From contig JAEZEJ010000076.1 in NCBI GenBank assembly GCA_023417775.1, positions 4,431-68,430 of the forward strand: a stretch of DNA of 64,000 nucleotides, written 5' to 3'. Shown here piece after piece: positions 47,500 to 55,467 of this stretch. Both the position numbers and the translations under genes were made by a program. This DNA comes from Actinomycetes bacterium. Its GTDB lineage: Bacteria; Actinomycetota; Actinomycetes; Propionibacteriales; Nocardioidaceae. How positions within the stretch are numbered: position 1 is the stretch's first letter; each line of letters starts with the position of its first letter. The notes under the pieces were generated by a model. It had not been told where the DNA came from and did no database searches. It saw nothing but the letters and a program-made list of their open reading frames with translations.

Positions 47500-48114
47500 T
47501 CAGGTGGGGAATGGGCGATGAGCGCGGGCCTCGGCGAGCACACCGGCCCACCAGTTCAGTTCCGCCACGGCACTCGTCAGCGCCCTGGTGACGGCTTCGT
47601 TCGGCGCGTAGCGTTCGGCATCGTCGACGTTCTCCCACGGGGCGGGCAACCCGACACAGCGGCGCGTGGTGACCATGTTCAGCTCGGCCAGCACTCCTCG
47701 CAGATGTTCGATCGCGGCGTGCCCTCCCTGGACGCCGTAGGCGACGATGGTGGCCGGCTTGAGCTTCCACTGGGTGTAGTGCCAGTCGATCAGCCGTTTC
47801 AGTGACGCCGGATAGGAGTGGTTGTACTCCGGGGTGACGAACACGAACGCCTCAGCCGCCTCGATTCGCTCACCCACCTCCGTCGCCGGTCCGCCTCCTG
47901 GGTAGAGCAGACGGTCGTCGGGCAGGGTGATGTCGGCCAGGTCGATCAGGTCGGCCTCGATCTCGCTGTGATCGGCCAGGGCGTCGAGGACCGCATGAGC
48001 GATGCTGGGACTCATCCGTCCGTCACGAAGGCTGGAGGAGATGACGGCGATCCGGGTTCGGCCGGGCATTCGGGCGGCGTGATCGTCGCTGCGGTGTGCT
48101 GTCGGTGAGGTCAT
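47500..48114 (-). CDS. NADPH-dependent FMN reductase family protein
   Basis: This 204-aa flavodoxin-like protein has IAVISSSLRDGRMSPSIAHAV (FMN phosphate loop), FVFVTPEYNHSYPASLKRLIDW (the PEYNxS signature) and VAYGVQGGHAAIEHLR. Such enzymes reduce FMN, quinones or azo compounds. The start at ATG 48114 lies 52 nt from the divergent merR-type gene, its likely regulator. Confidence 0.9.
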   Translation of the reverse strand: MTSPTAHRSDDHAARMPGRTRIAVISSSLRDGRMSPSIAHAVLDALADHSEIEADLIDLADITLPDDRLLYPGGGPATEVGERIEAAEAFVFVTPEYNHSYPASLKRLIDWHYTQWKLKPATIVAYGVQGGHAAIEHLRGVLAELNMVTTRRCVGLPAPWENVDDAERYAPNEAVTRALTSAVAELNWWAGVLAEARAHRPFPT

Positions 48115-48131
48115 GTCCACCACCCTGAGGG

Positions 48132-48147
48132 TTGAACATATGTTGAA
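48132..48147. promoter_or_regulatory. operator of the divergent FMN reductase / MerR promoter
   Basis: TTGAACATATGTTGAA has a perfect AACATATGTT core and 14 of 16 symmetric positions. It is centred between the two divergent start codons, the usual place for a MerR-family site. Confidence 0.55.
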
Positions 48148-48166
48148 GTCAATCCATGCTGGGCAC

Positions 48167-48544
48167 ATGTCCATCGAGACTCGCGAGCCCGGGCTTCTGA
48201 CCGTCGGCGAGGTCGCCGAGCTCAGCGGCGCCGCCACCTCTGCGATCCGGTTCTACGAGCGGCAAGGGCTCATCGAGTCGCAGCGCACCTCCGGCAACCA
48301 GCGCCGCTATCAGCCCTGGGTGCCTTGTGTCGTCCGTGTGGCACGAGTGGCCCAGCGCGTCGGGCTGTCCGTCCACGAGATCGCCGCGGTATTGGCCGGT
48401 GTTCCCGATGATCCGACGCCCGAGGACTGGCAGCGGCTGACCGACCACCTCATCGCCGACGCCGAACGTCGGATCGCCGAACTCCACGCCGTGCTCGCGG
48501 ATCTGGAATCCGAGACCAAGCTCTGCGACCTTCCCGGTCGATGA
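48167..48544 (+). CDS. MerR-family regulator, SoxR-like N-terminus
   Basis: This 125-aa protein has LLTVGEVAELSGAATSAIRFYERQGLIESQRTSGNQRRY (winged HTH) and a dimerisation helix RVGLSVHEIAAVLAGVP. In SoxR the C-terminus carries a four-Cys iron-sulfur cluster; here only one Cys (KLCDL) remains after ADLESET. It is therefore a SoxR-like regulator without the cluster, responding to something else. It is divergent from the FMN reductase. Confidence 0.85.
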   Translation: MSIETREPGLLTVGEVAELSGAATSAIRFYERQGLIESQRTSGNQRRYQPWVPCVVRVARVAQRVGLSVHEIAAVLAGVPDDPTPEDWQRLTDHLIADAERRIAELHAVLADLESETKLCDLPGR

Positions 48545-48656
48545 GCCATTGCGCCACGGACGCATCCTGCAGGGAAGCAAGAGCGGTCCGGTCGTGATCC
48601 GCTAGTTCTGTGGTTCCAGTCCACTTCGGGGAGGGTCGGCGGTTCGCGCCACCCGG

Positions 48657-50588
48657 TCACTCCCGGGCGCCCAGCGCCTGGACCGGAGGGACCCGCATGG
48701 CACCTCGCGTGGCCAGGACCGCGGTGACGATGGTGAGCACCGTCGTCAGGACAGTGATGGCACCGAGGAGCGTCCACGGGATGGCGATCACCGGAGTGCC
48801 ATAGACGCGATACGTCGCCGCCCAGAGCCCGACCAGCGCGAGGACGGCGGCGACGGCGCCGAGCAGGAGGCCGATGCCGGTGGCGGCCAGCGCCTCGACG
48901 ACGGTGGTGCGCTGCACCTGTCGACGGGTCAGGCCCGTGAGCCGGAGGGTCGCCAGCTCCGCACGACGCTGTCCGATCGCGATGGCGAGAGTGCTCAGCA
49001 CACTGATCAGGGCATAGACGCTGCCGAGACCCACGATGGCGGCCATGACGGCGCGGTTCTCGCGCGCTGACACACTGTCCTCCTCCGCGGAGAGCTCGGC
49101 CGGCGTCCGCACACTCGCCGCTCCGGCTTCGGCGAGCCGTTGCTCGACGGCTCCGGTGTCCGCCTCGGGATCCAGCTGGACGAGGACGGTGGTCGATCGG
49201 TCGAGCACCTCGGGCGGGAGGAGGGCGCGGTCGATGTAGAAGCCGTCGCTCCCGGCCAGGGTCTCCCCCATCCGCGCCGCTTCACGGAGCGGCACGGTCT
49301 CACCCTCGATCTCCAGAGCGATCTCGTCGTAGTGGCCGCGGATCATCGTGCCGTCCAGGCCGGGACCGAAGACGACGCCACCCGGCCCGAAGTCCGCGAT
49401 ATCCCCGCTGTCGGGCCGCTGGAGATGTGTGGCTCTGAAGGCATCGGGGTCGACCGCGACGACCGTGCCGGGGCCATTCGTGACCACGCCGCCCGAGGCC
49501 AACCGGATCGCGAGCGGCACCACGGTCTCGGGGGCCGCCAGCGCGATCCCGTCGATGGCACCCACGGCCTCCAGGTCGAGATCATCGCCCTGGGCGACCA
49601 GATCGGCCTCCAGCAGCTGCGTCGCCTCGGTCGCCGATGCCTCGGTCTGGGTGTCGAGGATCCCCTGGAGACCCATGACGAGGCTGACGAGCACGATCAT
49701 CGGCGCGGCGCACGAGGCCGTGCGCCGGACCGCGTCGCGCAGATTCGCCACGGCAAGGTCCGCCACCGGCGACCGACGCGCCCACGGCGTCAGCACCCTG
49801 GCGACGCCCGGCACGAGCAGCGGCGACAGCCGGCTCATCGCCACCGATGCGGTGACGACGATGCCCAGACCGAGCAGCAGGGGGATCAGCATGCCACCGG
49901 TCGTCGCCGAGAAATAGGCCTGCACGGCCGTCAGCGCGACGGCCACCGTCGCCACGATCCACCGCCGCGTGGTCATCACCCGCTGGGTGTCGTGGGTCCG
50001 GCGCAGCGCGTCCAGGGGACTGATCGACGTCGCCCGACGCGCCCCGCCCCAGGCACCGGCGAGACAGACCACGCCCGCGACCACGAGATCCACCACCAGG
50101 ATCGCCGGCCGGATCGGTGTCGCCAACTCCTCCGGGAAGGTGCCGAGGGAGGCGAGGATCCTGCCTTGCACACCGGTCAGGGCGATACCGAGCAGGCCGC
50201 CGGCGACGGCTCCGATGACCGCGGTGAGAAGCGCCTCGGCCAGCAGCAGCCCGCGGACCTGACGCGCCGTGACCCCGCCGAGACGCAGGATCGCCAGATC
50301 CCCGCGGCGTTGGTCGACGGCGAAGTTGAAGGTCGATCCGACGACGAAGATGGTCAGGAAGGCGCCGAGCATCACCGTCATGCCGGTGAGCGTGCTGGCT
50401 CCGCTGGCCGCCTGCTGGAATGCCTCGGCCTCCGCCGGCGTCGACCCGCTCGGCGGGAGGGCGTTCTCGACACCGAGGATGATCGTCATGCCCGCGTGGA
50501 CGATGGCGACGCCCGCCGTCACCGCGAGGACCGTGCCGACGAAGAGCTGCCACCGGTCGGCGAAGGTGCGCAGAGCGAGGGCGATCAT
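48657..50588 (-). CDS. FtsX-like ABC transporter permease
   Basis: This 643-aa membrane protein has an N-terminal helix followed by a soluble segment, and two FtsX domains, each of three to four helices (LTGMTVMLGAFLTIFVVGSTFNFAVDQRRGDLAILRLGGVTARQV and AIVGLGSVYALISVLSTLAIAIGQRRAELATLRLTGLTRRQVQRTT). MacB/BceB-like permeases of this duplicated type usually export or sense antimicrobial compounds or lipids. The ATPase gene overlaps by 4 nt upstream. Confidence 0.87.
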   Translation of the reverse strand: MIALALRTFADRWQLFVGTVLAVTAGVAIVHAGMTIILGVENALPPSGSTPAEAEAFQQAASGASTLTGMTVMLGAFLTIFVVGSTFNFAVDQRRGDLAILRLGGVTARQVRGLLLAEALLTAVIGAVAGGLLGIALTGVQGRILASLGTFPEELATPIRPAILVVDLVVAGVVCLAGAWGGARRATSISPLDALRRTHDTQRVMTTRRWIVATVAVALTAVQAYFSATTGGMLIPLLLGLGIVVTASVAMSRLSPLLVPGVARVLTPWARRSPVADLAVANLRDAVRRTASCAAPMIVLVSLVMGLQGILDTQTEASATEATQLLEADLVAQGDDLDLEAVGAIDGIALAAPETVVPLAIRLASGGVVTNGPGTVVAVDPDAFRATHLQRPDSGDIADFGPGGVVFGPGLDGTMIRGHYDEIALEIEGETVPLREAARMGETLAGSDGFYIDRALLPPEVLDRSTTVLVQLDPEADTGAVEQRLAEAGAASVRTPAELSAEEDSVSARENRAVMAAIVGLGSVYALISVLSTLAIAIGQRRAELATLRLTGLTRRQVQRTTVVEALAATGIGLLLGAVAAVLALVGLWAATYRVYGTPVIAIPWTLLGAITVLTTVLTIVTAVLATRGAMRVPPVQALGARE

Positions 50589-51334
50589 CGCAGGGTCTCC
50601 AGTTCCGCGAGTGTCGCGGCGATCCGACCGGTGTCGGCCCCGCTCAATGTCGTGACGAGACGACCGTCGCGCAGGAAGGCCACGTGATCGGCACGAGCCG
50701 CCGCCGCGGGGTCGTGGGTGACCATGACGATGGTCTGCGACCGCTCGTCGACCAGACCACGCAGCACGTCCAGGACCGTGCCGGCCGAAGCGCTGTCCAA
50801 GGCCCCCGTGGGCTCGTCGGCGAACAGGATGCTCGGCGCCGTCGCGAGCGCCCGCGCGATGGCGACCCGCTGCTGCTGGCCACCAGACAGCTCCCGCGGC
50901 CGGTGATCGAGATGGCCGCCCAGTCCCAGCGCGCTGAGCGCCTCGACGGCCACGGCAGCCGCATCCTTGCGGCCCGCCAGGCGCAGCGGCAGCATGACAT
51001 TCTGCGTCGCGGTGAGCGCCGACACGAGATTGAACTGCTGGAAGACGAAGCCGATATCGGTCCGCCGCATTCGGGTCAGGACGTCATCGTCGAGGCCGGC
51101 GATGTCCCGGCCGTCGAGGTGCACCTCCCCCGCATCGGGGCTGTCGAGACCGGCGGCGCAGTTCAGCAGCGTGGACTTCCCCGAGCCCGACGGTCCCATG
51201 ACCGCCGTCCAGGAGCCACGTCGGCAGCCGAGGGTGATCCGGTCCAGGGCGGTGAGCGTCGTGGAACCGGACTGATAGGTGCGGGTCACCTCGTGGAGGT
51301 GCAGCACGGTGCTGGGCGGTGCGGATGCGTTCAT
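50585..51334 (-). CDS. ABC transporter ATPase, MacB/LolD-like
   Basis: This 249-aa ATPase has Walker A GPSGSGKST, LMRRTDIGFVFQQFNLVSALT-type Q-loop (here FVFQQFNL), signature LSGGQQQRVAIARAL and Walker B ILFADEPTGALDS. The FQxFNL and DEPTGALD signatures define the MacB/LolD/BceA group and match the FtsX-type partner. ATG 51334 is divergent from the sensor kinase at 51444; an operator-like repeat lies between them. Confidence 0.92.
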   Translation of the reverse strand: MNASAPPSTVLHLHEVTRTYQSGSTTLTALDRITLGCRRGSWTAVMGPSGSGKSTLLNCAAGLDSPDAGEVHLDGRDIAGLDDDVLTRMRRTDIGFVFQQFNLVSALTATQNVMLPLRLAGRKDAAAVAVEALSALGLGGHLDHRPRELSGGQQQRVAIARALATAPSILFADEPTGALDSASAGTVLDVLRGLVDERSQTIVMVTHDPAAAARADHVAFLRDGRLVTTLSGADTGRIAATLAELETLR

Positions 51335-51392
51335 AGGTCCAGCACATCGCGCCGGCAGGCCCACGCGCAGTGGAGCCGCGTGGTCGATCGAG

Positions 51393-51410
51393 GGTAGGGC
51401 TGGCCCTACC
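51393..51410. promoter_or_regulatory. inverted repeat in the divergent ABC / kinase promoter
   Basis: GGTAGGGCTGGCCCTACC has perfect 7-bp arms around CTGG and lies 59 nt from the ABC start and 34 nt from the kinase start. It is the expected target for the NarL-type regulator at 52708. A related 18-mer (13 of 18) lies at 53899-53916. Confidence 0.6.
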
Positions 51411-51431
51411 GCGCCGGGGTCGCGGCGCCCC

Positions 51432-51437
51432 TACGAT
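51432..51437 (+). promoter_or_regulatory. candidate leaderless -10 of the kinase gene
   Basis: TACGAT ends exactly 7 nt before the GTG at 51444; no Shine-Dalgarno sequence is present. Confidence 0.5.
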
Positions 51438-51443
51438 GACGGG

Positions 51444-52715
51444 GTGACAGCAACGCCGGAGCGAGAGTCGCCGCCGGCCATCGGCCGGTGGCGCGGGGCG
51501 TTCTACGTGTCGGCCGTCGGTGTGCGGACCCTGATCGCCATGGCCGTCGTCGCCGCTCTGGGAACGCCGATCGCGATCGCGCTGGCCGATGGCGACCGCG
51601 GGACCGCCGGAGTCGGTGTCCTCATCGTCGCCGGCCTGGTCCTGCTGGGGGTGGGCCTCCCCCTCGTCGCCAGCGCCCTCGCGAGCGCCGACTGGCACGG
51701 ATCGGCCGCCATGCTGAACCGTCCGGCGACCGGCATCCCCGTGGTCCGCCTCGCCGAGCCCCGCACTCTCATCCGCCCCATGGCCTACGCCGCGGTCATG
51801 CTGACCCTCGGCGGCGCCGCGGCGGTGCTGGGATTCCTGGTCGTCGTCGGCTCGGCGGTGACGATCGCCGGACCCTTCCTCGTCGCGTCCGGCGATCAGA
51901 TCGTGATCGGTCCCTTCACGATCGACACCGTGCCCGAGTCGCTGCTGGCGGCGATCATCGGGTTCGCCCTGCTCACTGCCTACCTCCTGTGGTCGCGCAT
52001 CATCGCGCGATGGCACGCGGCGGTGGTGGCCCAGGTGCTGACTCGTCCCGAGCAGCGCCTACAGCTCGACCTCGCGATGACGGCGCAGTCGCGCACGCGC
52101 CTCGTGCGGGCCTTCGATGTCGAACGCCGCCGGATCGAGCGAGACCTGCACGACGGCGTCCAGCCGCAGCTGATGTCGGTGAGCATGACCCTCGGGCTCG
52201 CGCTGGACGAGATGCCCGCCGGAGCCCCGGGCCGCGAGGACGTGATCCGCGCTCAAGACCAGACCCGTCGGACCCTGGAGGCGCTGCGCCGATTCGTGCG
52301 CAATATCCATCCACAGGTCCTCATCGACCACGGCCTCGGCGCCGCTGTCGGGGAGCTCGCCGACACGCTCGCCCTGCCCATCGCCGTCGCGGATCGTCTC
52401 CCGGACCGGCTACCCGCCGATGTCGAGACGAATCTGTACTTCTGCGTCGCCGAACTCCTCGCCAATGTGGTCAAGCACAGCGGGGCCGGCCGCGCGGAGG
52501 TCCGTCTCGACAGGACCAGGGACGGTTCGGTGCTCGTGAGCGTCCGCGACGACGGCGGTGGAGGGGCCGGGGCCACCCGGCACGACGGCGGTGGTCTCGA
52601 CGGCATCGCCGATCGCATCGCCGCCTTCGACGGCAGCCTCGTGGTGGACTCGCCCCTCGGCGGTCCGACCGCCGTCACGATCTCCCTCATGCCAGGAGGC
52701 GACGACGATGACTGA
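51444..52715 (+). CDS. sensor histidine kinase, HisKA_3 type (LiaS/DesK-like)
   Basis: This 423-aa kinase has about four transmembrane segments in the first 185 residues, then the HisKA_3 motif with phospho-acceptor His in IERDLHDGVQPQLMSVSM (about residue 236) and an ATPase domain with YFCVAELLANVVKHSGAG and VRDDGGGGAG. It probably senses membrane or antibiotic stress and controls the divergent FtsX transporter. It overlaps the regulator gene by 8 nt. Confidence 0.92.
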   Translation: MTATPERESPPAIGRWRGAFYVSAVGVRTLIAMAVVAALGTPIAIALADGDRGTAGVGVLIVAGLVLLGVGLPLVASALASADWHGSAAMLNRPATGIPVVRLAEPRTLIRPMAYAAVMLTLGGAAAVLGFLVVVGSAVTIAGPFLVASGDQIVIGPFTIDTVPESLLAAIIGFALLTAYLLWSRIIARWHAAVVAQVLTRPEQRLQLDLAMTAQSRTRLVRAFDVERRRIERDLHDGVQPQLMSVSMTLGLALDEMPAGAPGREDVIRAQDQTRRTLEALRRFVRNIHPQVLIDHGLGAAVGELADTLALPIAVADRLPDRLPADVETNLYFCVAELLANVVKHSGAGRAEVRLDRTRDGSVLVSVRDDGGGGAGATRHDGGGLDGIADRIAAFDGSLVVDSPLGGPTAVTISLMPGGDDDD

Positions 52716-53382
52716 ACCGGTCGATCCGGCGCTCCGAGTGGTGATCGCCGAGGACAACACCCTGCTGCGGGAGGGACTGGAGGTGCTGCTCGAGCGGAAC
52801 GGCTTCATCGTCTCCGCCGCCGTCGGCACGCCCGACGCCCTCCTCGACGCGGTCCACGACACCACGCCCGACCTGGTGATCACCGACGTGCGGATGCCGC
52901 CGGATTTCCAGAGCGAAGGGCTCACCGCGGCGGTACGCCTGCGCGAGCAGGATCCGGCGCTGCCGGTCGTCGTGCTGAGCCAGTACGTCGAGCAGAGCTA
53001 TGTCGCCGAGCTCCTCGACAGCGCCGGCGGCGCGGGCATCGGGTATCTGCTGAAGGACCGGGTGAGCGATGTGAAGGACTTCGCTGCGACGCTGCGCCGG
53101 GTCCACGCGGGTGGCACCGCGGTCGATCCGGCCGTCATCAACCAGCTGATCGGCCGTCGACGCGATCCGCTCGACCGACTCACGCCGCGCGAGCGCGAAG
53201 TGCTGGCCGTCATGGCCGAAGGACATTCCAATGCCGCGATCGCCCGGCTGCTGTTCGTCACCGAGGCGGCGGTCGTCAAGCACATCGGCAACATCATGAT
53301 GAAGCTCGACCTGCCCCCGAATGACGACCAGAACCGCCGCGTCGCGGCGGTTCTGGCCTACCTGCGGGGGCAGAGCGGATGA
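52708..53382 (+). CDS. NarL-family response regulator (LiaR-like)
   Basis: This 224-aa regulator has receiver VVIAEDNTLLREGLE, phospho-acceptor Asp60 in LVITDVRMPPDFQSEG, and Lys in YLLKDRVSDV, then LuxR HTH LTPREREVLAVMAEGHSNAAIARLLFVTEAAVVKHIGNI. ATG 52708 follows AGGAGG. It is the cognate partner of the preceding kinase. Confidence 0.94.
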   Translation: MTEPVDPALRVVIAEDNTLLREGLEVLLERNGFIVSAAVGTPDALLDAVHDTTPDLVITDVRMPPDFQSEGLTAAVRLREQDPALPVVVLSQYVEQSYVAELLDSAGGAGIGYLLKDRVSDVKDFAATLRRVHAGGTAVDPAVINQLIGRRRDPLDRLTPREREVLAVMAEGHSNAAIARLLFVTEAAVVKHIGNIMMKLDLPPNDDQNRRVAAVLAYLRGQSG

Positions 53383-53387
53383 CCCCG

Positions 53388-53406
53388 CCCCTCACGCAGT
53401 GAGGGG
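53388..53406. terminator. bidirectional terminator between the response regulator and lipoprotein genes
   Basis: CCCCTCAC/GTGAGGGG, an 8-bp stem with loop GCA, lies 5 nt after the regulator stop between convergent genes. Confidence 0.6.
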
Positions 53407-53459
53407 GTACCTCCCCGGACGGAGCGCCGAGAACTCCTTGAGTGTGACCAGGGTGGTGG

Positions 53460-53840
53460 TCAGCCGAGCGACGCCGGCTGCCCGTTGACGAAGACCTCGG
53501 TGCCGTCGGGGACCTGGATCGAGTAGCTCGCCTCGCAATAGCCGACGATGCTGCCACCGCAGGGCGTACCGAGGTTGAGCACCCCATCGGTGAGGGACCA
53601 GGCAGGAGTCTCGGGACGTTGCCCGAGCGTCTGCGTCGTCACTTCGACGGTCACCTCACCGTCACCGGCGCCGCTCGCCACGGTGACGGGCATGTACGAG
53701 TTGTCATGGACGACATTGAGCGTCTCGCCGCCGAACCCGAACGACTCCTGTTCGGAGTGACCACCGGACGAGCATCCGGTCAGGGTGAGTCCGGCGACGA
53801 GGACCAGTCCGATGACGCTGCTGCGAGGGAGTGTGTTCAT
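53460..53840 (-). CDS. small lipoprotein of unknown function
   Basis: This 126-aa protein has a signal with lipobox LTGC (about residue 22), a Ser/Gly linker, and one beta-rich domain (LNVVHDNSYMPVTVASG, GEVTVEVTT, SIVGYCEASYSIQVPDGTEVFVNG) with two Cys that could form a disulfide. ATG 53840 follows GGAGGGC. Upstream, 53899-53916 resembles the operator of the neighbouring two-component system, so it may act with that stress module. Confidence 0.78.
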   Translation of the reverse strand: MNTLPRSSVIGLVLVAGLTLTGCSSGGHSEQESFGFGGETLNVVHDNSYMPVTVASGAGDGEVTVEVTTQTLGQRPETPAWSLTDGVLNLGTPCGGSIVGYCEASYSIQVPDGTEVFVNGQPASLG

Positions 53841-53898
53841 GCCCTCCATTCCAGTCGGAATCGAGAGTCGCCGACATCCCCCGACCCGGAGTCTCGAA

Positions 53899-53916
53899 GG
53901 TAGACCTAGCTCCACC
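53899..53916 (-). promoter_or_regulatory. second, imperfect copy of the two-component operator
   Basis: GGTAGACCTAGCTCCACC matches GGTAGGGCTGGCCCTACC at 13 of 18 positions and lies 59 nt upstream of the lipoprotein start, the same distance as the first copy from the ABC start. Confidence 0.45.
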
Positions 53917-53955
53917 CCGCCAGCATCACCGCACTCCCCGTCGGCGACGAGGCGA

Positions 53956-54492
53956 TCAGGACGATCCGACCTCTGCCTGGATCTCGCGGATGACCTCGCC
54001 GAGGACACCCCTGGTCAGCAGCCCCGGACCGAGCGGACCTCCCGAGGCCTCCCCGATCGCGGGCAGCTGTCGCAGCACTGCGCGCTCGGCGTCCGTCAGC
54101 TGATCGAGCTGCCAGCGGACCTCGCTCCGCACCGCATCGGGCTGTCCGGGAGAGGACAGGGAGACGGCCTTGGCCGCATAGGCCGCCGCGCCCAGCGCAT
54201 GAGCCCCCATGTGCGCCACCGCGGAGGCCTGGGCGGCCGCTCGGGCCGCCGCCGCCCCGGCGGGAGACGTCGCCGCACCCGCGGCCTTGACGGCGATCAT
54301 CCGCCGGCGGATCTCCTCAGCGGCCGTGCTCCCACCATCGGCGAAGGAACGGGTACGGGCGATGGCATCGGGAATGCGCTCGTCATCCGGCACCTCGGCG
54401 GTGAACAGAGGAAGGACACGTGCGGCGCAGTCGGCGGCCCACCGAGCGGCGATCCGCCGATCGGCATCGCTGAGCGTCTGAGCAGAGGACAC
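53956..54492 (-). CDS. Imm-5-like putative immunity protein
   Basis: This 178-aa, Ala-rich all-helical protein starts at GTG 54492 (SSAQTLSDADRRIAARWAADCAARVLPLF). The repeated helices AIARTRSFADGG, AAEEIRRRMIAVKAAGAA and AAAQASAVAHMGAHALGAAAYAAKAV match the Imm-5-like family as I recall it, in which ACAERVLPLFE and AHVAxHALGAAAYA segments are typical. No toxin or polymorphic-toxin cassette is next to it, so an immunity role is only nominal. Confidence 0.65.
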   Translation of the reverse strand: MSSAQTLSDADRRIAARWAADCAARVLPLFTAEVPDDERIPDAIARTRSFADGGSTAAEEIRRRMIAVKAAGAATSPAGAAAARAAAQASAVAHMGAHALGAAAYAAKAVSLSSPGQPDAVRSEVRWQLDQLTDAERAVLRQLPAIGEASGGPLGPGLLTRGVLGEVIREIQAEVGSS

Positions 54493-54518
54493 CCCCGCAT
54501 CCTGCCATGTGCCGGCGC

Positions 54519-55367
54519 CTACCCCTCCCCGATGAGGCGTTGGGTGCCGAGCACCGCGAGCAGATCGAGCTTGCTCGCGGCCTCGGTGCGCGGGGCCGCG
54601 GTGAGGACGAGGAGCACCTGGGACTCGTCCTCGGTGAAGAGAGCCTGACAGTCCACCTCGATGTCCCCCAGCTCGGGGTGGACCAGCACCTTGTGGTCGT
54701 CGAAGCGGCGCCTGACCTCGTGCTCCTCCCACAGCTGGGCGAACTCCGGGCTCCGGCGGCTCAGCTCGCGCACCAGCTCCCCCGCGCGCGACTCGGGCCC
54801 GAGTCGGCCGTAGGCCACCCGCAACGATGCCACCTGAGCGCGACTCTGACGATCCCGGTCGTGTTCGGGATACCGCTGCCGCTCCTGGTCGGGATAGAGG
54901 AACCAGCGGTAGATGTTGCTGCGCTCGAATCCGGTCAGCCGGCTCGTGTCACCGAACAAGGCCCGCGCCGGACCGTTCTGGACGAGGGTCTCGCCGAGCG
55001 CGGACAGGATCAGCGCCGGCGTATCCGTCAATCGGTCGAGCACACGCAGCAATCCCGGTGCGATGTGATCGGTCCACGCGGCTCGATCGGGGGCGTCGTG
55101 CCCCGCGATCCGATACAGGTAGTCACGCTCGTCCGCCGCCAGGCGGAGGGCCCGCGCGACCGATGCGAGCATCTGCGTGCTCGGCTGGGGACCGCGCCGC
55201 TGCTCCAGCCGCGTGTAATAGTCGGTCGACATCGCCGCCAGCTGCGCCACCTCCTCACGCCGCAATCCGGCCGTCCGCCGTCGCGGACCCGCGCTCAGCC
55301 CGACGTCATCGGGCTGCAGCGCGGCGCGGCGGCGCACAAGGAAGTCGGAGAGAGCATCACGATCCAC
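54519..55367 (-). CDS. XRE-family regulator with MmyB-like ligand domain
   Basis: This 282-aa protein has an N-terminal Cro/C1 HTH (LSDFLVRRRAALQPDDVGL to LRREEVAQLAAMSTDYYTRLEQRRGPQPSTQMLASVARAL) and a PAS-like MmyB ligand domain (SNIYRWFLYPDQERQRYP, VRRRFDDHKVLVHPELGDIEVDCQAL). GTG 55367 is the start. Such regulators commonly repress a divergent SDR or dehydrogenase, exactly the arrangement here. Confidence 0.9.
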   Translation of the reverse strand: MDRDALSDFLVRRRAALQPDDVGLSAGPRRRTAGLRREEVAQLAAMSTDYYTRLEQRRGPQPSTQMLASVARALRLAADERDYLYRIAGHDAPDRAAWTDHIAPGLLRVLDRLTDTPALILSALGETLVQNGPARALFGDTSRLTGFERSNIYRWFLYPDQERQRYPEHDRDRQSRAQVASLRVAYGRLGPESRAGELVRELSRRSPEFAQLWEEHEVRRRFDDHKVLVHPELGDIEVDCQALFTEDESQVLLVLTAAPRTEAASKLDLLAVLGTQRLIGEG

Positions 55368-55399
55368 CCCAGCAGTATCGCGCCGGATCCGGCCGCCAG

Positions 55400-55435
55400 C
55401 CAGGGATCGGCGATCCCCCGCAGAACGCTCCCTGG
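55400..55435. promoter_or_regulatory. inverted repeats between the XRE regulator and the divergent SDR
   Basis: GGGATCGGCGATCCC (55403-55417) is a perfect 6-3-6 repeat, and CCAGGGA (55400-55406) pairs with TCCCTGG (55429-55435). Both lie in the 100-nt divergent gap and are candidates for the XRE operator. Confidence 0.45.
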
Positions 55436-55467
55436 AACCGCCGCGCCAGAGGGCGAAGACTTCAGGC

